From NCBI RefSeq assembly GCF_030247185.1, contig NC_080571.1, positions 347,851,879 to 347,915,878 of the forward strand: a stretch of 64,000 nucleotides of DNA, in the 5' to 3' direction. This document shows, in pieces, positions 45,564-56,971 of the stretch. The notes under the pieces are model-generated. The model saw nothing but the letters and a program-made list of their open reading frames with translations. It was not told where the DNA came from and made no database searches. Numbering within the stretch: the first letter of the stretch is position 1; each line of letters begins with the position of its first letter. The translations under genes were made by a program, and so were the position numbers. The stretch comes from Malaya genurostris. Its lineage: Eukaryota > Arthropoda > Insecta > Diptera > Culicidae.

Positions 45564-46998
45564 TTTTTTATATATATATAAAAAATAGGTATAGAATTCG
45601 CTCAAACTTTCGAAAATTTTTCCGAGGCCCGGAGGGCCGAATGACATATACCAATCGATTCAGCTCGACGAACTGAGCAAATGTCTGTGTGTGTGTTGTC
45701 AACTAAGAGGTCGAGATCTCAGAGATGGCTGGACCGATTTTGATCAAACTAGTCGCAAATGAAAGGTCTCCCCGTCACCCAAAACGCTATTGAATGGTAT
45801 TGAGATCGGATGTTTACTTTTTGAGTTATACGAAGTTTTATGTCAAAATTTTCAGTTTTTTGACAGTATCTGTCACAATTGACCTTGAAAACAGAATATA
45901 TTTTCAGATTTAGATTTCGCACGGTAATAGCTATCTAACAAGCCATAGATTGTTAAAATCCATCCATTTTTAACGGAGATATCGATATTTTTGTGTAAGC
46001 GACTTTTCGCTTTATTCCAGCAGTAGAAGTTTTGAGCGCTGTCTGGCAAAGAAATTCTTGGGAACAACATAAAACACGATTTTTTATACTGTTACATACA
46101 TTTGGTTTTATGTTTCCAAAAGACTGTGTACAACATGATATTTCGCCTCGGACCGATTTTAGCACGGTTCGTTTTTGGCAACATAATCGTTCGAATATGA
46201 CATATGTTAACCAGACGAATTTTCGAGTATAAAAATGTCTATTTCAAATAAATTAATCAGATTTATCGGGTTAGCAGATTTGTATAGTCGATAATCAAAA
46301 AAACTTATTTCATTTTTGGTTGTACTCAGTTTTCGATTCGGAAGGTATTCAAAAATTTAATTTGCGCTGCGATTTCTCAAAGATGTCTGCACTGATTTTT
46401 AAACATTTTAAATCAAATGTAAACTACATAGCTATTCAGATGAATTTGTCTGACTTCGGCTACACCGAATTTTGAATTCCGGTTCCAGTATCGAATCGTT
46501 TCTCAAAGCTCGATCGTTTTCTAAAAAAAAGCCAAATCGTATTTCAAAAACAAAAGTTCAAATTAAAATAAATCCAATTTTATCCAATTCTGACTTCCGA
46601 TTCTGGAATTGTAGGATGATGAATTTTTAAAATTCAAGGCGATATAGAAGATAGCAATCCCGAAAAGATTCAAAGTTGGACTCAAAAATATTGCAATTTA
46701 ATCGTCATATGGCCATACGATTGGGTTTGGGTTATTACCCTAAACTCTAAAGTGGAAATTATTTCGACATATCATGGAATGTTTAATCGATTGCTACACT
46801 TTTAGATTCAAATTCGAACCGATTTGCTGTTTCGACATTACAGAGTAAAGAGTGATTAAAATCTCAAATTGTCGCTTAAAACGACGGTCATTAGATTAAT
46901 GTCATGAAAACTGAAACACCGAAGAATATTCATGCAAAAAACACATGCGGATTGATAAAAAAAAAGGTATCATCTCACTGCTAGGTGGATTAAGCACG
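45564..46998. repeat. 1.44-kb repeat unit D (tandem array unit 3, internally deleted)
   Basis: Same start and end landmarks. The block present in units A-C after the CATATGTAAACCA motif is missing from about 46215, which accounts for the shorter length. Confidence 0.85.
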
Positions 46999-48124
46999 TT
47001 TTTTATTAAGAATTTATGCGCAATTGATATGTTTGTAAAAAATAATGATTTTACGCGGAACATGTCAATATTAAAATACTGTTTATATTGGAACAACGAT
47101 TTTTCTGCATAAAATGTTCAAAACGACGAATGTAACATTTCAGCTGAACCGAGAAAAGCGACGTTGAAAAATAATCGCACAATTTTAAATCATATTTAAA
47201 AATGAGTAATTGAAACAACTTCATCTTTTCACTAAATCGTCCAATTTGTATGCGTGCAACGTATCATAGTGACTAATTCACAATTTTCAACTACAAAGAT
47301 AGCTTTTAGGCAAAAACGACACTTACATCGTTTTGTAATTTGATCATGTACATTGGACAGAATTAGGTCGTTTTTTCCTGGTTGACTTAACACATAGGTC
47401 GTTTTGCTTCTGTTAGTTACGTCGTTTTGCGAAAGTCACAGTGTTCATTCGTCGTTTTGTAACTCGCACTTGTGTGAAAGCCAGTTTTGCTCGAAAACAT
47501 TAGTAAGAGCTAGTTTTGCTTGTCAAGTGGGAAAAAATGACAGTCGACTCGTTTTTAGTGTGTTTTGATAACTTTCGCTTTTATTTGACGAAGGATTCAA
47601 AACGGCTTCTACGATTGGAAACAAATCAGTTTCTTTCCAAATTAATCAGCGTATTTTTCAACAAGCTTAATAGCAACTCGATCCCATTAAATATCTCCAA
47701 TTCTATAGCAAGACTCACTTTCCTAATATCACACTAGATCTGCTTTTTCGTGGAAAACTATTTTGTCGTAAGTCCGCGCATACACTTTTGTTTATTCTTT
47801 GGTACATTGGTCAAAACATTGCTCATTGACGAAAGTAGCATTAATGATTATTTTTCATTGATTTCGATATACGTCAAATGTGTTGACAGATTTTTTAGTG
47901 AATCGAGAAACGGTTTTCGGGTAGTGCGTGTATTAGGACATTCCTAACAAAATGCAATAAAAATCTCGGTTTGTTTACTTTTGTTACTTAGGTCATAATG
48001 AACATTTTATACAGATTTATTTCATGTATCTCAACATACCGAACTTTTTTTCAAATAGATCATGACGTATATCAGTAAGATTTTTTTTTGATTATTATCG
48101 CAAATCAATAACATTGTTCTTGTT

Positions 48125-48290
48125 GAGGGGCTGGGGTCCACTAGGAGATTGATAGTACCTATTAGCTCTCTCCGGACTGTACCAGCCTAGATGCCGTGTG
48201 GAATCCGGCGGAAAAAAATGAACCAAGAATAGATCCACTGGGTTCCTGCTTCCATGTCGTAAAAGGCGACAATTGCAGGAGTTTTTTTTC
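48125..48290 (+). repeat. GC-richer repeat shared with 5840-6060
   Basis: GCCGTGTGGAATCCGGCGGAA, AGATCCACTGGGTTCCTGCT and TCCATGTCGTAAAAGGCGAC occur in the same order as on the minus strand of 6060-5840, but without an RT downstream. Confidence 0.6.
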
Positions 48291-48832
48291 CTTTCAGTTA
48301 TCAGATATTTTCAATGTTTTACTTCTGATTACTCTATTTTACTAAATCATCTCTTTATTCAACCTATCAATTTCCGTCTAGCTTCGTAGAAAAGTTTTAT
48401 TAGGAATGATTTCTTCTTCCATGTTATTGATTGTCTTTCAGGATTATAAAATGAATGATAAAAATCAACCATTGCGCAAATCCGTTTATATTACAAAGTT
48501 AATAACAGAGATAACATATATCGGTATTTTGAATACATAGTAAAAAACACTTGATATTAATATTTCAAACAGTAAATTAATATTTTTCTCGGTAGCCGGC
48601 TGCCCAGATCAACTAATATAACCAATTATTAATTTTAATAAATAATTAAAATAATAAAGCGGAAATAATAAAGAATCAAGACGCGTGTGAAATCTGTTGA
48701 CCTTTTTTTGGTGATTTAAAATGATTTTATAATAACTGTTTAGAATATTTCAATGCAATGAATCAACTTTTTTGTCTGAATCCTATTCGCTCGTTTATTT
48801 TGTATCACGTAGTTTCATTTATAAAAACGTGC

Positions 48833-48897
48833 TTAATCCACATAGCAGTGAGATGATACCTTTTTTTTATCAATCCGAATGTGTTTTTTTTGCATGA
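48833..48897 (-). repeat. 3'-end fragment of the 1.85-kb repeat family
   Basis: Its reverse complement has CATTCGGATTGATAAAAAAA, then GGTATCATCTCACTGCTATG and TGGATTAAGCACG, matching the ends of units A-D. Confidence 0.75.
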
Positions 48898-49554
48898 CTA
48901 AAAAAAACGCGAAAGGTAGATGCATAAACGAGTGACTGCATACTCGACAGCCGGCTGTCCGGAGTTTTGTCAATTTCGGAGATTGACTGTTTCGTGCATT
49001 ATATTGCCAGCACAAAGTAACACATAAAACGATAATACTTTAAAACATTCTTGGTAGCCGGCTACCCAGAGCAATAAACACATGATAACATTATTAAAAC
49101 ATTTACTAACAAAGTATCCTCTCCTGTGATGCATGTAGAGGATTCCTCGGTTCTTAGTAGCAACATGCATCGAACTAACAATCCTTTCCCTCCCAAGTAG
49201 ATCTGCATTCGGACGTGGCCGGCGTCGGTATTGATCAGCATGCATGGTTCAATACAGTTTGCACAGTGTGAAACAATGTGTTATTCCCTCAGTCGGTGTT
49301 GAACAGTCGTTCGCACCGCACGCGTATAGCTCTTGGCTCCTGGAATTTTTTTTCTGGCTACCTAGAGTTTCATTGATTCAAGGCTTCAGTCTTTTTCAAG
49401 GCTACCTGAATCACTAACTAAGTGACTAAGTGATACAAAGAGTGATATTAGAGTGACTAAGAAATTAATCAGCCTTTTTTAAGGCTAGCTAGGAGTCTAA
49501 TCGAAGACTAATTTAGCCTAGTTAATTTAATTTAAAATTTCATTAATTTTAAAA

Positions 49555-50465
49555 ATGCCTGCGTCCAACCGGAAAGGCAACAAGCCTAAGGCTAAAAATA
49601 ATTCAATTCGGAATAAATCACAATCCGTTATTTAACATTTTTCCAATAACATTCACGATCTTATAGAATCTGAATGTAAAAATAAAAGACAACGGACGGA
49701 CTTCCCTTCCGTTGATTCTATGCCGTCTAACAATATTTACGAGATTCTTCCTGAATCCGTTTGTAGCGACATAGAAGAAAATTCTTCAAAAATTCCCAAA
49801 ATGGACGCTTGTCGTTCTGGGAAGAAACAGCTTTCTACTTTTCTCCCGGAAGTAAAAGTCTCATTTCAAATCGGACGAAGAGGAGAATGTCGAGTCTTGG
49901 TGGATGGATTGGAAGATTACGAACGTCTTATTCGATATTTGTCCGAGAAACTTCATAAATTTTATTCATATGATATGAAATCAGACAGACCCTTCAAGGC
50001 TGTCTTGAAAGGATTATCAAATGATCAAAGTATTGATGAAATTAAAAATGAACTAAAAGAATTGCTTGGTTTTGCCCCTTCCCAAGTAATACTTATGAAA
50101 AAAAGAGCGAATGGTACTTCTAAACCACGCTCTGGAATTTCCCATGAACTTTACCTAATACACTTCAATCGAAGTGATGTAAACAATTTGAAAACTTTAG
50201 AAAAAGTACGTTTCATTTCCCACATTAAAATTCATTGGGAACATTATAAACGGCATAATCGTATTGCAAACTTAACGCAATGTCGTCGTTGCCAAGGCTT
50301 CGGTGTTTGAATTGTGGTAAATCGCATTCGAAAGACGTTTGTCCAATGAATGAAACCACTGATAAATTTTCATGTTCAAATTGCAATGGAAATCATAAAT
50401 CCAATTATTTGAAATGTCCTGTCAGGGAAAAAATTTTAAACGCTCGTTCGCTTCGACAACGAATT
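49555..50465 (+). pseudogene. Juan-like ORF1 (nucleocapsid-like), broken
   Basis: The likely start is ATG 49555 (MPASNRKGNKPK). A TAA stop after 26 codons (49633-49635) is followed in the same frame by the rest of the protein, including the 49720-50310 stretch. The central part has the conserved YFIHL-like ORF1 core, LKGLSNDQSIDEIKNEL. The first zinc knuckle, CRRCQGFG, is cut by a deletion near 50305, which shifts the frame into CLNCGKSHSKDVC and CSNCNGNHKSNYLKC (frame from 50280). In the family it is an RNA-binding protein. This copy is dead. Confidence 0.75.
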
Positions 50466-50479
50466 AAAATTTTCAACAT

Positions 50480-51619
50480 GTGTTTTTCATTAGCTTACTT
50501 CCCAAAAAGTTGGAAACACGCTAAAGCAATTCCTATCCTGAATCCTGATAAAAATCCAGCAGAAACATCAACTTATCGACCAATTAGCTTACTTTCTTCT
50601 ATCAGTAAACTTTTTGAAAAAATTATCTTGTTGAGAATGATGTCTCATATAAATGAGAATTCAATTTTTTTCAATTTTTGAACATTCAACTACTCATCAA
50701 TTTGTAAGAGTTACGAACATGATAAAAGCAAATAAATCTTCTGGGTTATCCTCTGGAGTTGCTCTTCTAGATATAGAAAAAGCATTCGACAGTTTTTGGC
50801 ACAAAGGTTTAATAGCAAAAATGTCAGATTTCCAGTTTCCTATTTATTTGTTCAAAATGATTCAAAATTATTTAACTGATCAGGTTAGCTATCAGAATTG
50901 TAAATCTGAATTGCTTGGATAATATTTTCACTTCTGATCTTCCAAATCTACCCGTTGGTTGTCAGAAATCGCTATTCTGTGACGACACAAGTCTGTTAGC
51001 CACAGGTAGAAATCTAAGAGTGATCTGCAGTCGCCTACAAAGAAGTTTAAATATTTTCAGTGATTATCTGTCAAAATGGAAAATTAAACCAAATGCAGCA
51101 AAAACGCAATTAATTATCTTTCCTCATAAGCCAAGAGCTTCTTTTCTTAAACCAAACAATAATCACATTCTCAAATTGAATGGCTTGGAGTTGACATGGT
51201 CTGATTAAGCTAAATACTTAGGTTTAACGTATGACAAAAAACTCACTTTCAAGGATCACTTTGAAGGAATCCAGGCAAAGTGTAATAAATATATTAAATG
51301 TTTATATCCTCTTATAAACAGAAATTCTAAGCTCTGTCTAAAAAACAAATTGTTAATTTATAAACGAATTTTCAGACCAGCCATGCTTTATGCGGTACCA
51401 ATTTGGTCAAGTTGTTGTTCCACCAGGAAGAAAACGCTTCAAAGGATTCAGAATAAAATTCTGAAAATGATTTTGAAGCGTCCTCCCTGGTTTAGTAGAA
51501 ATGAGTTACACAGACTTACAAATATAGATCCATTAGGTGTAATGTCACATAATATTATAAACAAATTCCGACAAAAATCGATGCAATCTTCAATTGAATC
51601 GATTCGCTCTCTGTATTAG
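50480..51619 (+). pseudogene. Juan-like ORF2 remnant (RT only)
   Basis: Fragments in several frames read FPKSWKHAKAIPILNP, YRPISLLSSISKLFEK, ALLDIEKAFDSFWHKGLI, FCDDTSLLATGRN and, at 51350-51619, the C-terminal KRPPWFSRNELHRLTN. The catalytic box is Phe-Cys-Asp-Asp, also FCDD in the copy at 9781, in place of the usual FADD. A deletion at about 50921 removes the PQGS motif. It is inactive. Confidence 0.8.
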
Positions 51620-51859
51620 TTAGTAAGTTAGTACATAAGTTCCTTTTCCCCATTACACAATACAAGTAGGTTTAAAATTTTCCCTACACAAAAATCTCAG
51701 AATTGCGGAAGCAAATAATGTCCTCATGGTAATAATCAAATCATGTATATAATAGGGCTGGAAAGTCACCACTTCTGGCTGAACACCCAATTTAAATCTT
51801 ATTAATTTAATATTTATCTCATATTCCAATAAATAGTTATTTAAAAAAAATAAATAAAA

Positions 51860-54208
51860 TCTTCCATTGAAACTTAACTTTGTATTTTTGTGTTGCCATT
51901 TGAAATTTGCTCAATTTCTATGGATTCACTAAGTTGTTGATTTTAATGTTTCCATTTTCTGAGTTTCACAAAACTTTTGCCTTTAAACAGCAAAATGATA
52001 ACATAATGTGAAATTAATTGAAAATTTGATGAGTCGATATCATATAAGGATTTCAATTTTTTCTCATTTTGATGTTAGATTTTACTCGGGATAGGTGTTG
52101 ATTCAAAAATTCACTTGAGTTCAAATAAAAAAGTATTTTTTATACTCTCATCAGAAATAGTGATAATTGCGAAAACCGTGATAACTCCGAAATCTGCATA
52201 GGAGTTTTCAATAATGTGCAGCCATAGACACCCATACTGACGTGTAGTGCGAATGCCTATAGAGAAAAACTCACATGCGTCGTCATTCTTGCTATATCAT
52301 CAAGTATCATTGTGTCCGCGGCCTATTAGGTCAATCTGATTGCAATAGATGTTTTTTTTTCTCAGATCGAACCGGATTCAAAAATTCCAACCGTCATAAC
52401 ATCGGTGTTCGGATGTCCACGGCACTCACCTCGATAGGCACATTTAATCAACTGCATTTCCCACATCATCACCATATGGCTGATTGGTTTCCCCACTGGT
52501 TTCGATTGCCGTTCGTGGCTTCGGATTGTGCTTGATGCTGAGACACATAATTTTGTCGTCGCGTCGTTTCATTTGCGATTGATCGATTGCATACAAATCA
52601 ATCTGATTTGCAATTTTATTTTAGTAAGGGGAAGAAAAAAACTAGCGACTCATATTCTCCGTCTTCGGTTTTCTTACACGTGAAAGCACATTGATGCGAT
52701 ACCATGATGTGCATATTCACCGCACCGATGTTCGCACGGACAGCATCCCTGAATTCAAATGAGTGTCTGGTTGCTATCGCTCAAAAGCAACCGGTGGAAA
52801 CCATCGGATATGAAACTTCGACAGAGGGTGACAGTACGGAGTACGGAGGCGGAGTGTGATGTTGGAAATGAAAAATACATAAATTATTGGCGGGAATGAA
52901 CGACTGATGGGAAATGTGAACTAATTATGTATTTATTTCTAGTCGTTTTCCATTTTCAGAAATATTTAGTATTCGAGCTGCTGTTCGATCCGAAAGGATG
53001 TCGTGATGCTGATGCGAAAGAAACGACTGTAGCAGTCACTGTTGAAACCTGTTCCACATGAGGTTGGTTGGTTGGTTTTTGCTGGCCGGCTCGCTGAAAA
53101 CGATATGATATGTCGTGCATATGTGAATAATATATTTCGTAAAGAATCAAGCTGCAAAGAAATAAATTAGGAGGGTTGAAGTCGAAGAAAATATAAGATC
53201 ACTTTTCCATCCCAACGGATCTGTTCTGAGCTCAAAAAAACAACGAATCATTCCCACTTGAGTTTATGGAGGAGACGCACGATTTTCGATGTCCGATTAT
53301 TCAACCCTGAAAATATGTTGTTGTTTCATAATGTACAATTTCTATAATACAACCATTTAGGAATCGTTGAAAGTAAGTTTTTCACCTGACGCGAACGCTG
53401 TTTCAACTGGCGTCACACCTTTTTCTCTAACCAAACCAGCTTCGAACCAGAAAATGTCGCTAGTCGGACAACACTTATTGAATAAATGTGCAAAGTGCAT
53501 GAAATTTACTCTATAAATCAATTAAACACTGTGCGCTGAAAATGACCGACCGACAAGATCGAACACCCCGTCATAGCCTGCTTGGTGGAAAATGGAACAT
53601 AAACGCTCGACTTACTTGCCGACACGTCGCTCAGATTCCAAAGCCGCTAGTCCATCGCAGTAGGCTCCGAATAGCGAGGGCTGCCAAACGAACGCACTCC
53701 ACGTTTGGTGAACGTGTCCAAATCGGGAGTTAAATCGATGTCTTATCTTTTAGCTCACAGCTCACTTCTAGCTCCATCATTCATGCTCCCGACGAACAGG
53801 TGCTTATTTGTTATCGTGAGCGGTTAAACACGACACTTTTAGCGACACCGATCTTCTGATCTGCAGCTAATAAAAATGGTCGCACATTTTATTTGCCGAT
53901 TGTTGCGATGCCTACAGTCAACGGGTTTATCCAACTAAATTGAATTTTTGAGGGGTTAGATTTCGAACGTCGAAAGCAAAAATTTGATTGCAAATCACAA
54001 CGAATTGAATATTCGATTTTCATCAATACAACTTCTTTACCCATTGAGTTGGAGTACGAGAAAGTGAATACGATAAAACAGATTTTGTAGTAATCAAGCG
54101 GAGGCTACGTACTATAAATTGGCAAAACTTATTTAATATTGAATGCAATGTCGAACAAATCGTTAAAGTATTATATTAAATATTGAACGATTAAATCTCT
54201 GGATCTAT
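51860..54208. other. Unassigned interval
   Basis: I see no mobile element or coding frame with a motif. Base composition is somewhat less AT-rich near 52280-53250 and 53540-53820, as in unique mosquito intergenic or intronic DNA. Confidence 0.4.
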
Positions 54209-54320
54209 TCCTATGAAACGCAGAAGAAAACACCGTGATAGTAAACTGCCATTGTGGTGTATTTCGCAATTGAAAAACTCAAAATACAGAAAAACACAAA
54301 AGAGAACAAAGTTATAATAA
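54209..54320 (+). repeat. Flank shared by both ITmD37E-like copies
   Basis: From CCTATGAAACGCAGAAGAAA to AACAAAGTTATAATAAA it matches 60517-60650, with a short insertion in the latter. Both copies sit immediately before the transposon's inverted repeat. The plus-strand reading KLPLW...QLKNSKYRKT faintly resembles the endonuclease-RT linker of a non-LTR element. Confidence 0.7.
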
Positions 54321-55513
54321 ACACTGTCCCTGAAAGTATGCCCACAACCAAAAAACTGCTACCATTTCGCAATGGTACAGAATCTGTCAATTTTTATGGC
54401 TGCGTCCTGTTGTTTACACTCTTCTCTAACCACTTGTGCAGTTGTTTATTCGTTTTCATTAGTTTGTTTCGAAATGCGTGGACTTTCAGCAGAACAACGT
54501 CGAAAAATTGTGTACAAATGGTGCACAGAACGCGGACTGTCACTGAGAAAGATAACAAAAATGGAAGGAGTAAGTGAAAAAGCCGTGCGAAATGCGATCA
54601 GGAAGTTCGGTGAGGGTAACACCTTTGAGGATAAACCGAAAACGGGTCAAAAAAAGGTCCTGCTAACCCTCAGTTGGATAAACGTATTCTGAAGCCGTTC
54701 GAGCAAAAGAGGGAGGTTTCAGTTCGGGATGTGGCCAAAAAAGTGGGCACTTCGAAGTCAAATGTTCTTCGTCCTAAAGTACGTTTGGATCTTCGAACCT
54801 ATATAAAGCCGAAACAACCAAAACGTAGCCCGAAACAAGAAGCATCGATCAGACCGAGGGCTGGAAAGCTGTACAATACGATTCTTGTTGGAAATTTGAA
54901 GGGCAAGTGTTAAACCAGTCCGAGACATCGATTGAAGTCGAAAAATTTGGTAAGAAAGCTATGGTCTGGCAGAAGATTTCGAAACCCTTCATCACCACTG
55001 CTTCAATGAACAGCGAAATATACATCAAGGAGTGTTTACAAAAACGACTTCTACCCATGATTCGAAGCCACAAGGATCCTGTTGTCTTCTGGCAAGATCT
55101 TGCTTCTTGCCACTACTCGAAATCAACGGTAGAATACTACCAAAAATGTCACGTTCGTCCCAAAAGATATGAATCCACAAAATTCCCTACAACTTCGATC
55201 AATTGAGGTATTTGGGCATTAACGAAAGCACATCTTAGGAAACATGTCTCGGCAGCCGAAACCATTCAACAGTTCGAAAAAGATTGGAAGAAAGTGTCCA
55301 AACTTGTCACCAAGAAGTCTGTACGGAATTTAATGAGGCACGTTCGCAAGAAGGTGCGCCAGCTAGTCTACAATGGCTAAGTAGCAAATGTTGAGAATAA
55401 TATTCTGTTGTTGTAGTCTAATATTATCAGTATATCGAATAAAATTTGAGTATTTAACACTTGTGAATTATTTACAGCGATATCAAAGTGCGTCCATACT
55501 TTCTGGGACAGTC
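54321..55513 (+). mobile_element. Tc1/mariner (ITmD37E-like) transposon, defective
   Basis: Ends carry inverted repeats ACTGTCCCTGAAAGTATG (from 54323) and its complement CATACTTTCTGGGACAGT (55495-55512), differing at one position. Length is about 1.2 kb. The interior is a broken transposase similar to the mosquito DD37E family. The family name is from memory. Confidence 0.78.
54474..55380 (+). pseudogene. ITmD37E-like transposase, broken
   Basis: The start is ATG 54474 (MRGLSAEQRRKIVYKWC). The N-terminal helix-turn-helix is readable until an A-run frameshift near 54650. The second frame (54674-54913) continues with FEQKREVSVRDVAKKVGTSK and ends at NLKGKC. The segment that should hold the first catalytic Asp is deleted here. 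The third frame (54907-55206) has EKFGKKAMVW, SEIYIKECLQKRLLPMI and FWQDLASCHYSK with the second catalytic Asp. A final fragment to 55380 reads KAHLRKHVSAAETIQQFEKD. At least four disruptions were seen. Confidence 0.78.
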
Positions 55514-55819
55514 TTTAGTTTACAAAACTATCTCAATATCTGCAATGAACCTAGTGAAGCTATTAACAGCGCCCACGAAAATTACAATCAGAAAATTGGA
55601 ATTATCCATTTTTACCGTGGAGTCTATACTACATGGAATGAAAAGTCTCGGGCCTCTCACAGACAAGACGTGAATAGTTTCGAACCGTGAATATTTTTGT
55701 TGAGAGCAAGTCTCTTGATGGCCCAATACCAAATTTCATGACACTAGTGTTTTAATAACAGCGGATCATGTCAGATGAGTTCTAGTTTTCATCAAGCTAT
55801 AGAAAAACATTGAATAATT

Positions 55820-56033
55820 TACAGCTCGGATTGGTCCCCCATCCACTATATTCTCCAGACCAGGCCCCCAGCGACTATTATCTTTTTTCGAACCAGAAAA
55901 TGTTTCTCCAGGGAAAAAAGGTTTCATCGAAAGCTGACAATTCTTTTTTTTTCAAAAGGCATCACAACGTTGGAGGACCGATGGGTTAAGTGTATCGCTC
56001 TAGATGGAGATTTTACTGAAGAATAAAAAAGTC
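55820..56033 (+). pseudogene. Mariner transposase C-terminal relic
   Basis: The plus-strand reading contains GLVPHPLYSPDQAPSDYYLF, the third-Asp region of mariner transposases, then KMFLQGKKVSSKAD. After frameshifts it continues DRWVKCIALDGDFTEE to a stop. It differs from the copy at 26355 and belongs to another mariner lineage. No ends were found. Confidence 0.75.
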
Positions 56034-56149
56034 TTCGTTAGACCCGGAACTTCCAGGTCGTCCAGCTCGAACATACGACAACCAGCTTGTAGGATCTATT
56101 GGTGCATGTGCCAAATTTGGTGGCGATTCGTTATTATTTTTAATAAAAT

Positions 56150-56656
56150 TTCTCTTTAAATATTTAAATTAATTATAAAATGAATAAATTTCAACAAACG
56201 GCTCGTATGGAAATTGATCAACATGTTCTGAAACACCCCCCGAAAAAAAAGATTTCCTACAATTAAAAAAATTATCGCAATTTTAGTTTGTAACTCAATT
56301 TTTAATTCACAATGTTCGATTTTATGATTCACAATCAAAAATCTTGATTCACATTTTCGTGCGCAAAATGGGCTTATTTCCACCTCTGCTATGAACCCCT
56401 CATTGTTATAGACTCATCATATCATCTAACTCTCTAGAAATACCCTTATGATCCTATGATGTGCAAATAACAGACGTGTGTACAGGGGGGTGTTTTAGGG
56501 GTTCGAATCCCCTCCGAAACCAAAAAATATATTATATTATAAAAACTTTTCTCATTAAATATTTAAGTCAATTATAAAATGAATTAATTTCTACAAATGA
56601 CTTTATAACCAATCATTCGTGTGGAAATTGATCAACATGTTCTGAAACACCCCCCG
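56150..56656. repeat. Direct repeats around a tRNA T-arm-like hairpin
   Basis: 56150-56242 and 56549-56656 share TTAATTATAAAATGAA, GGAAATTGATCAACATGTTC and TGAAACACCCCCCGAA. Between them, 56497-56513 is a perfect 5-bp stem with a TTCGAAT loop, identical in form to a tRNA T-arm and a good RNA polymerase III B box. I could not find the rest of a tRNA. Confidence 0.55.
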
Positions 56657-56681
56657 AACAAAATTTTCTGGGTACGCAACT

Positions 56682-56951
56682 CCCAAGTAACAATTTTTGT
56701 TACGCTAGCTTATTTGTGACTAGTTTGCAACCAGAAATTTGAGTAATTGTTACTAACATCTAATCACTAGCATGACTCAAAAAGCGCATTTTCTACTAGT
56801 TGCTAAGTCGGCTAAAAATAAGTTGTCGTTACGTTGTAATGCCATACTGAAATAACTTATCTTTCCATTACTTGAAAATAACTTAAACTAGTTGAAACTT
56901 AGTCACCGTCGACATTATAAACATTGAATGAATTCAGAATACTTTTCTATC
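56682..56951 (+). repeat. Dispersed repeat arm Y, second locus
   Basis: Inverted partner of 2244-2523. Confidence 0.75.
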
Positions 56952-56971
56952 AGCAATAAAAAGGCAGTCGG

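Larger units (their letters stand above)
46999..49288. other. Interval with small repeat fragments and no clear gene
   Basis: It holds a cluster of TCGTTTTG words (about 47320-47460), the repeat at 48125-48290 and a repeat-end fragment at 48833-48897. GCCGGC-centred near-palindromes occur at about 48593, 48948 and 49052 (for example GGTAGCCGGCTACCC). The frames at 47516-47737 and 47750-47947 have no recognised motif. Confidence 0.45.
49289..51859 (+). mobile_element. Juan-like retrotransposon, internally deleted copy
   Basis: The element has a 5' UTR beginning TCAGTCGGTGTTGAACAGTC, a broken ORF1, a jump into the RT domain of ORF2, a 3' UTR and an A-rich end (51843-51859). The endonuclease domain and the N-terminal RT segment are missing between about 50470 and 50490. 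The RT part and 3' UTR are nearly identical to 9781-11063. No clear target duplication was found. Confidence 0.82.

Noticed and set aside
49236..49290. Target duplication for the 49-kb Juan-like copy
   Set aside because: No matching word of useful length was found between the sequence before 49289 and that after 51859.
56485..56520. A complete tRNA gene
   Set aside because: Only the T-arm-like hairpin is present. No acceptor, D or anticodon arm can be drawn.
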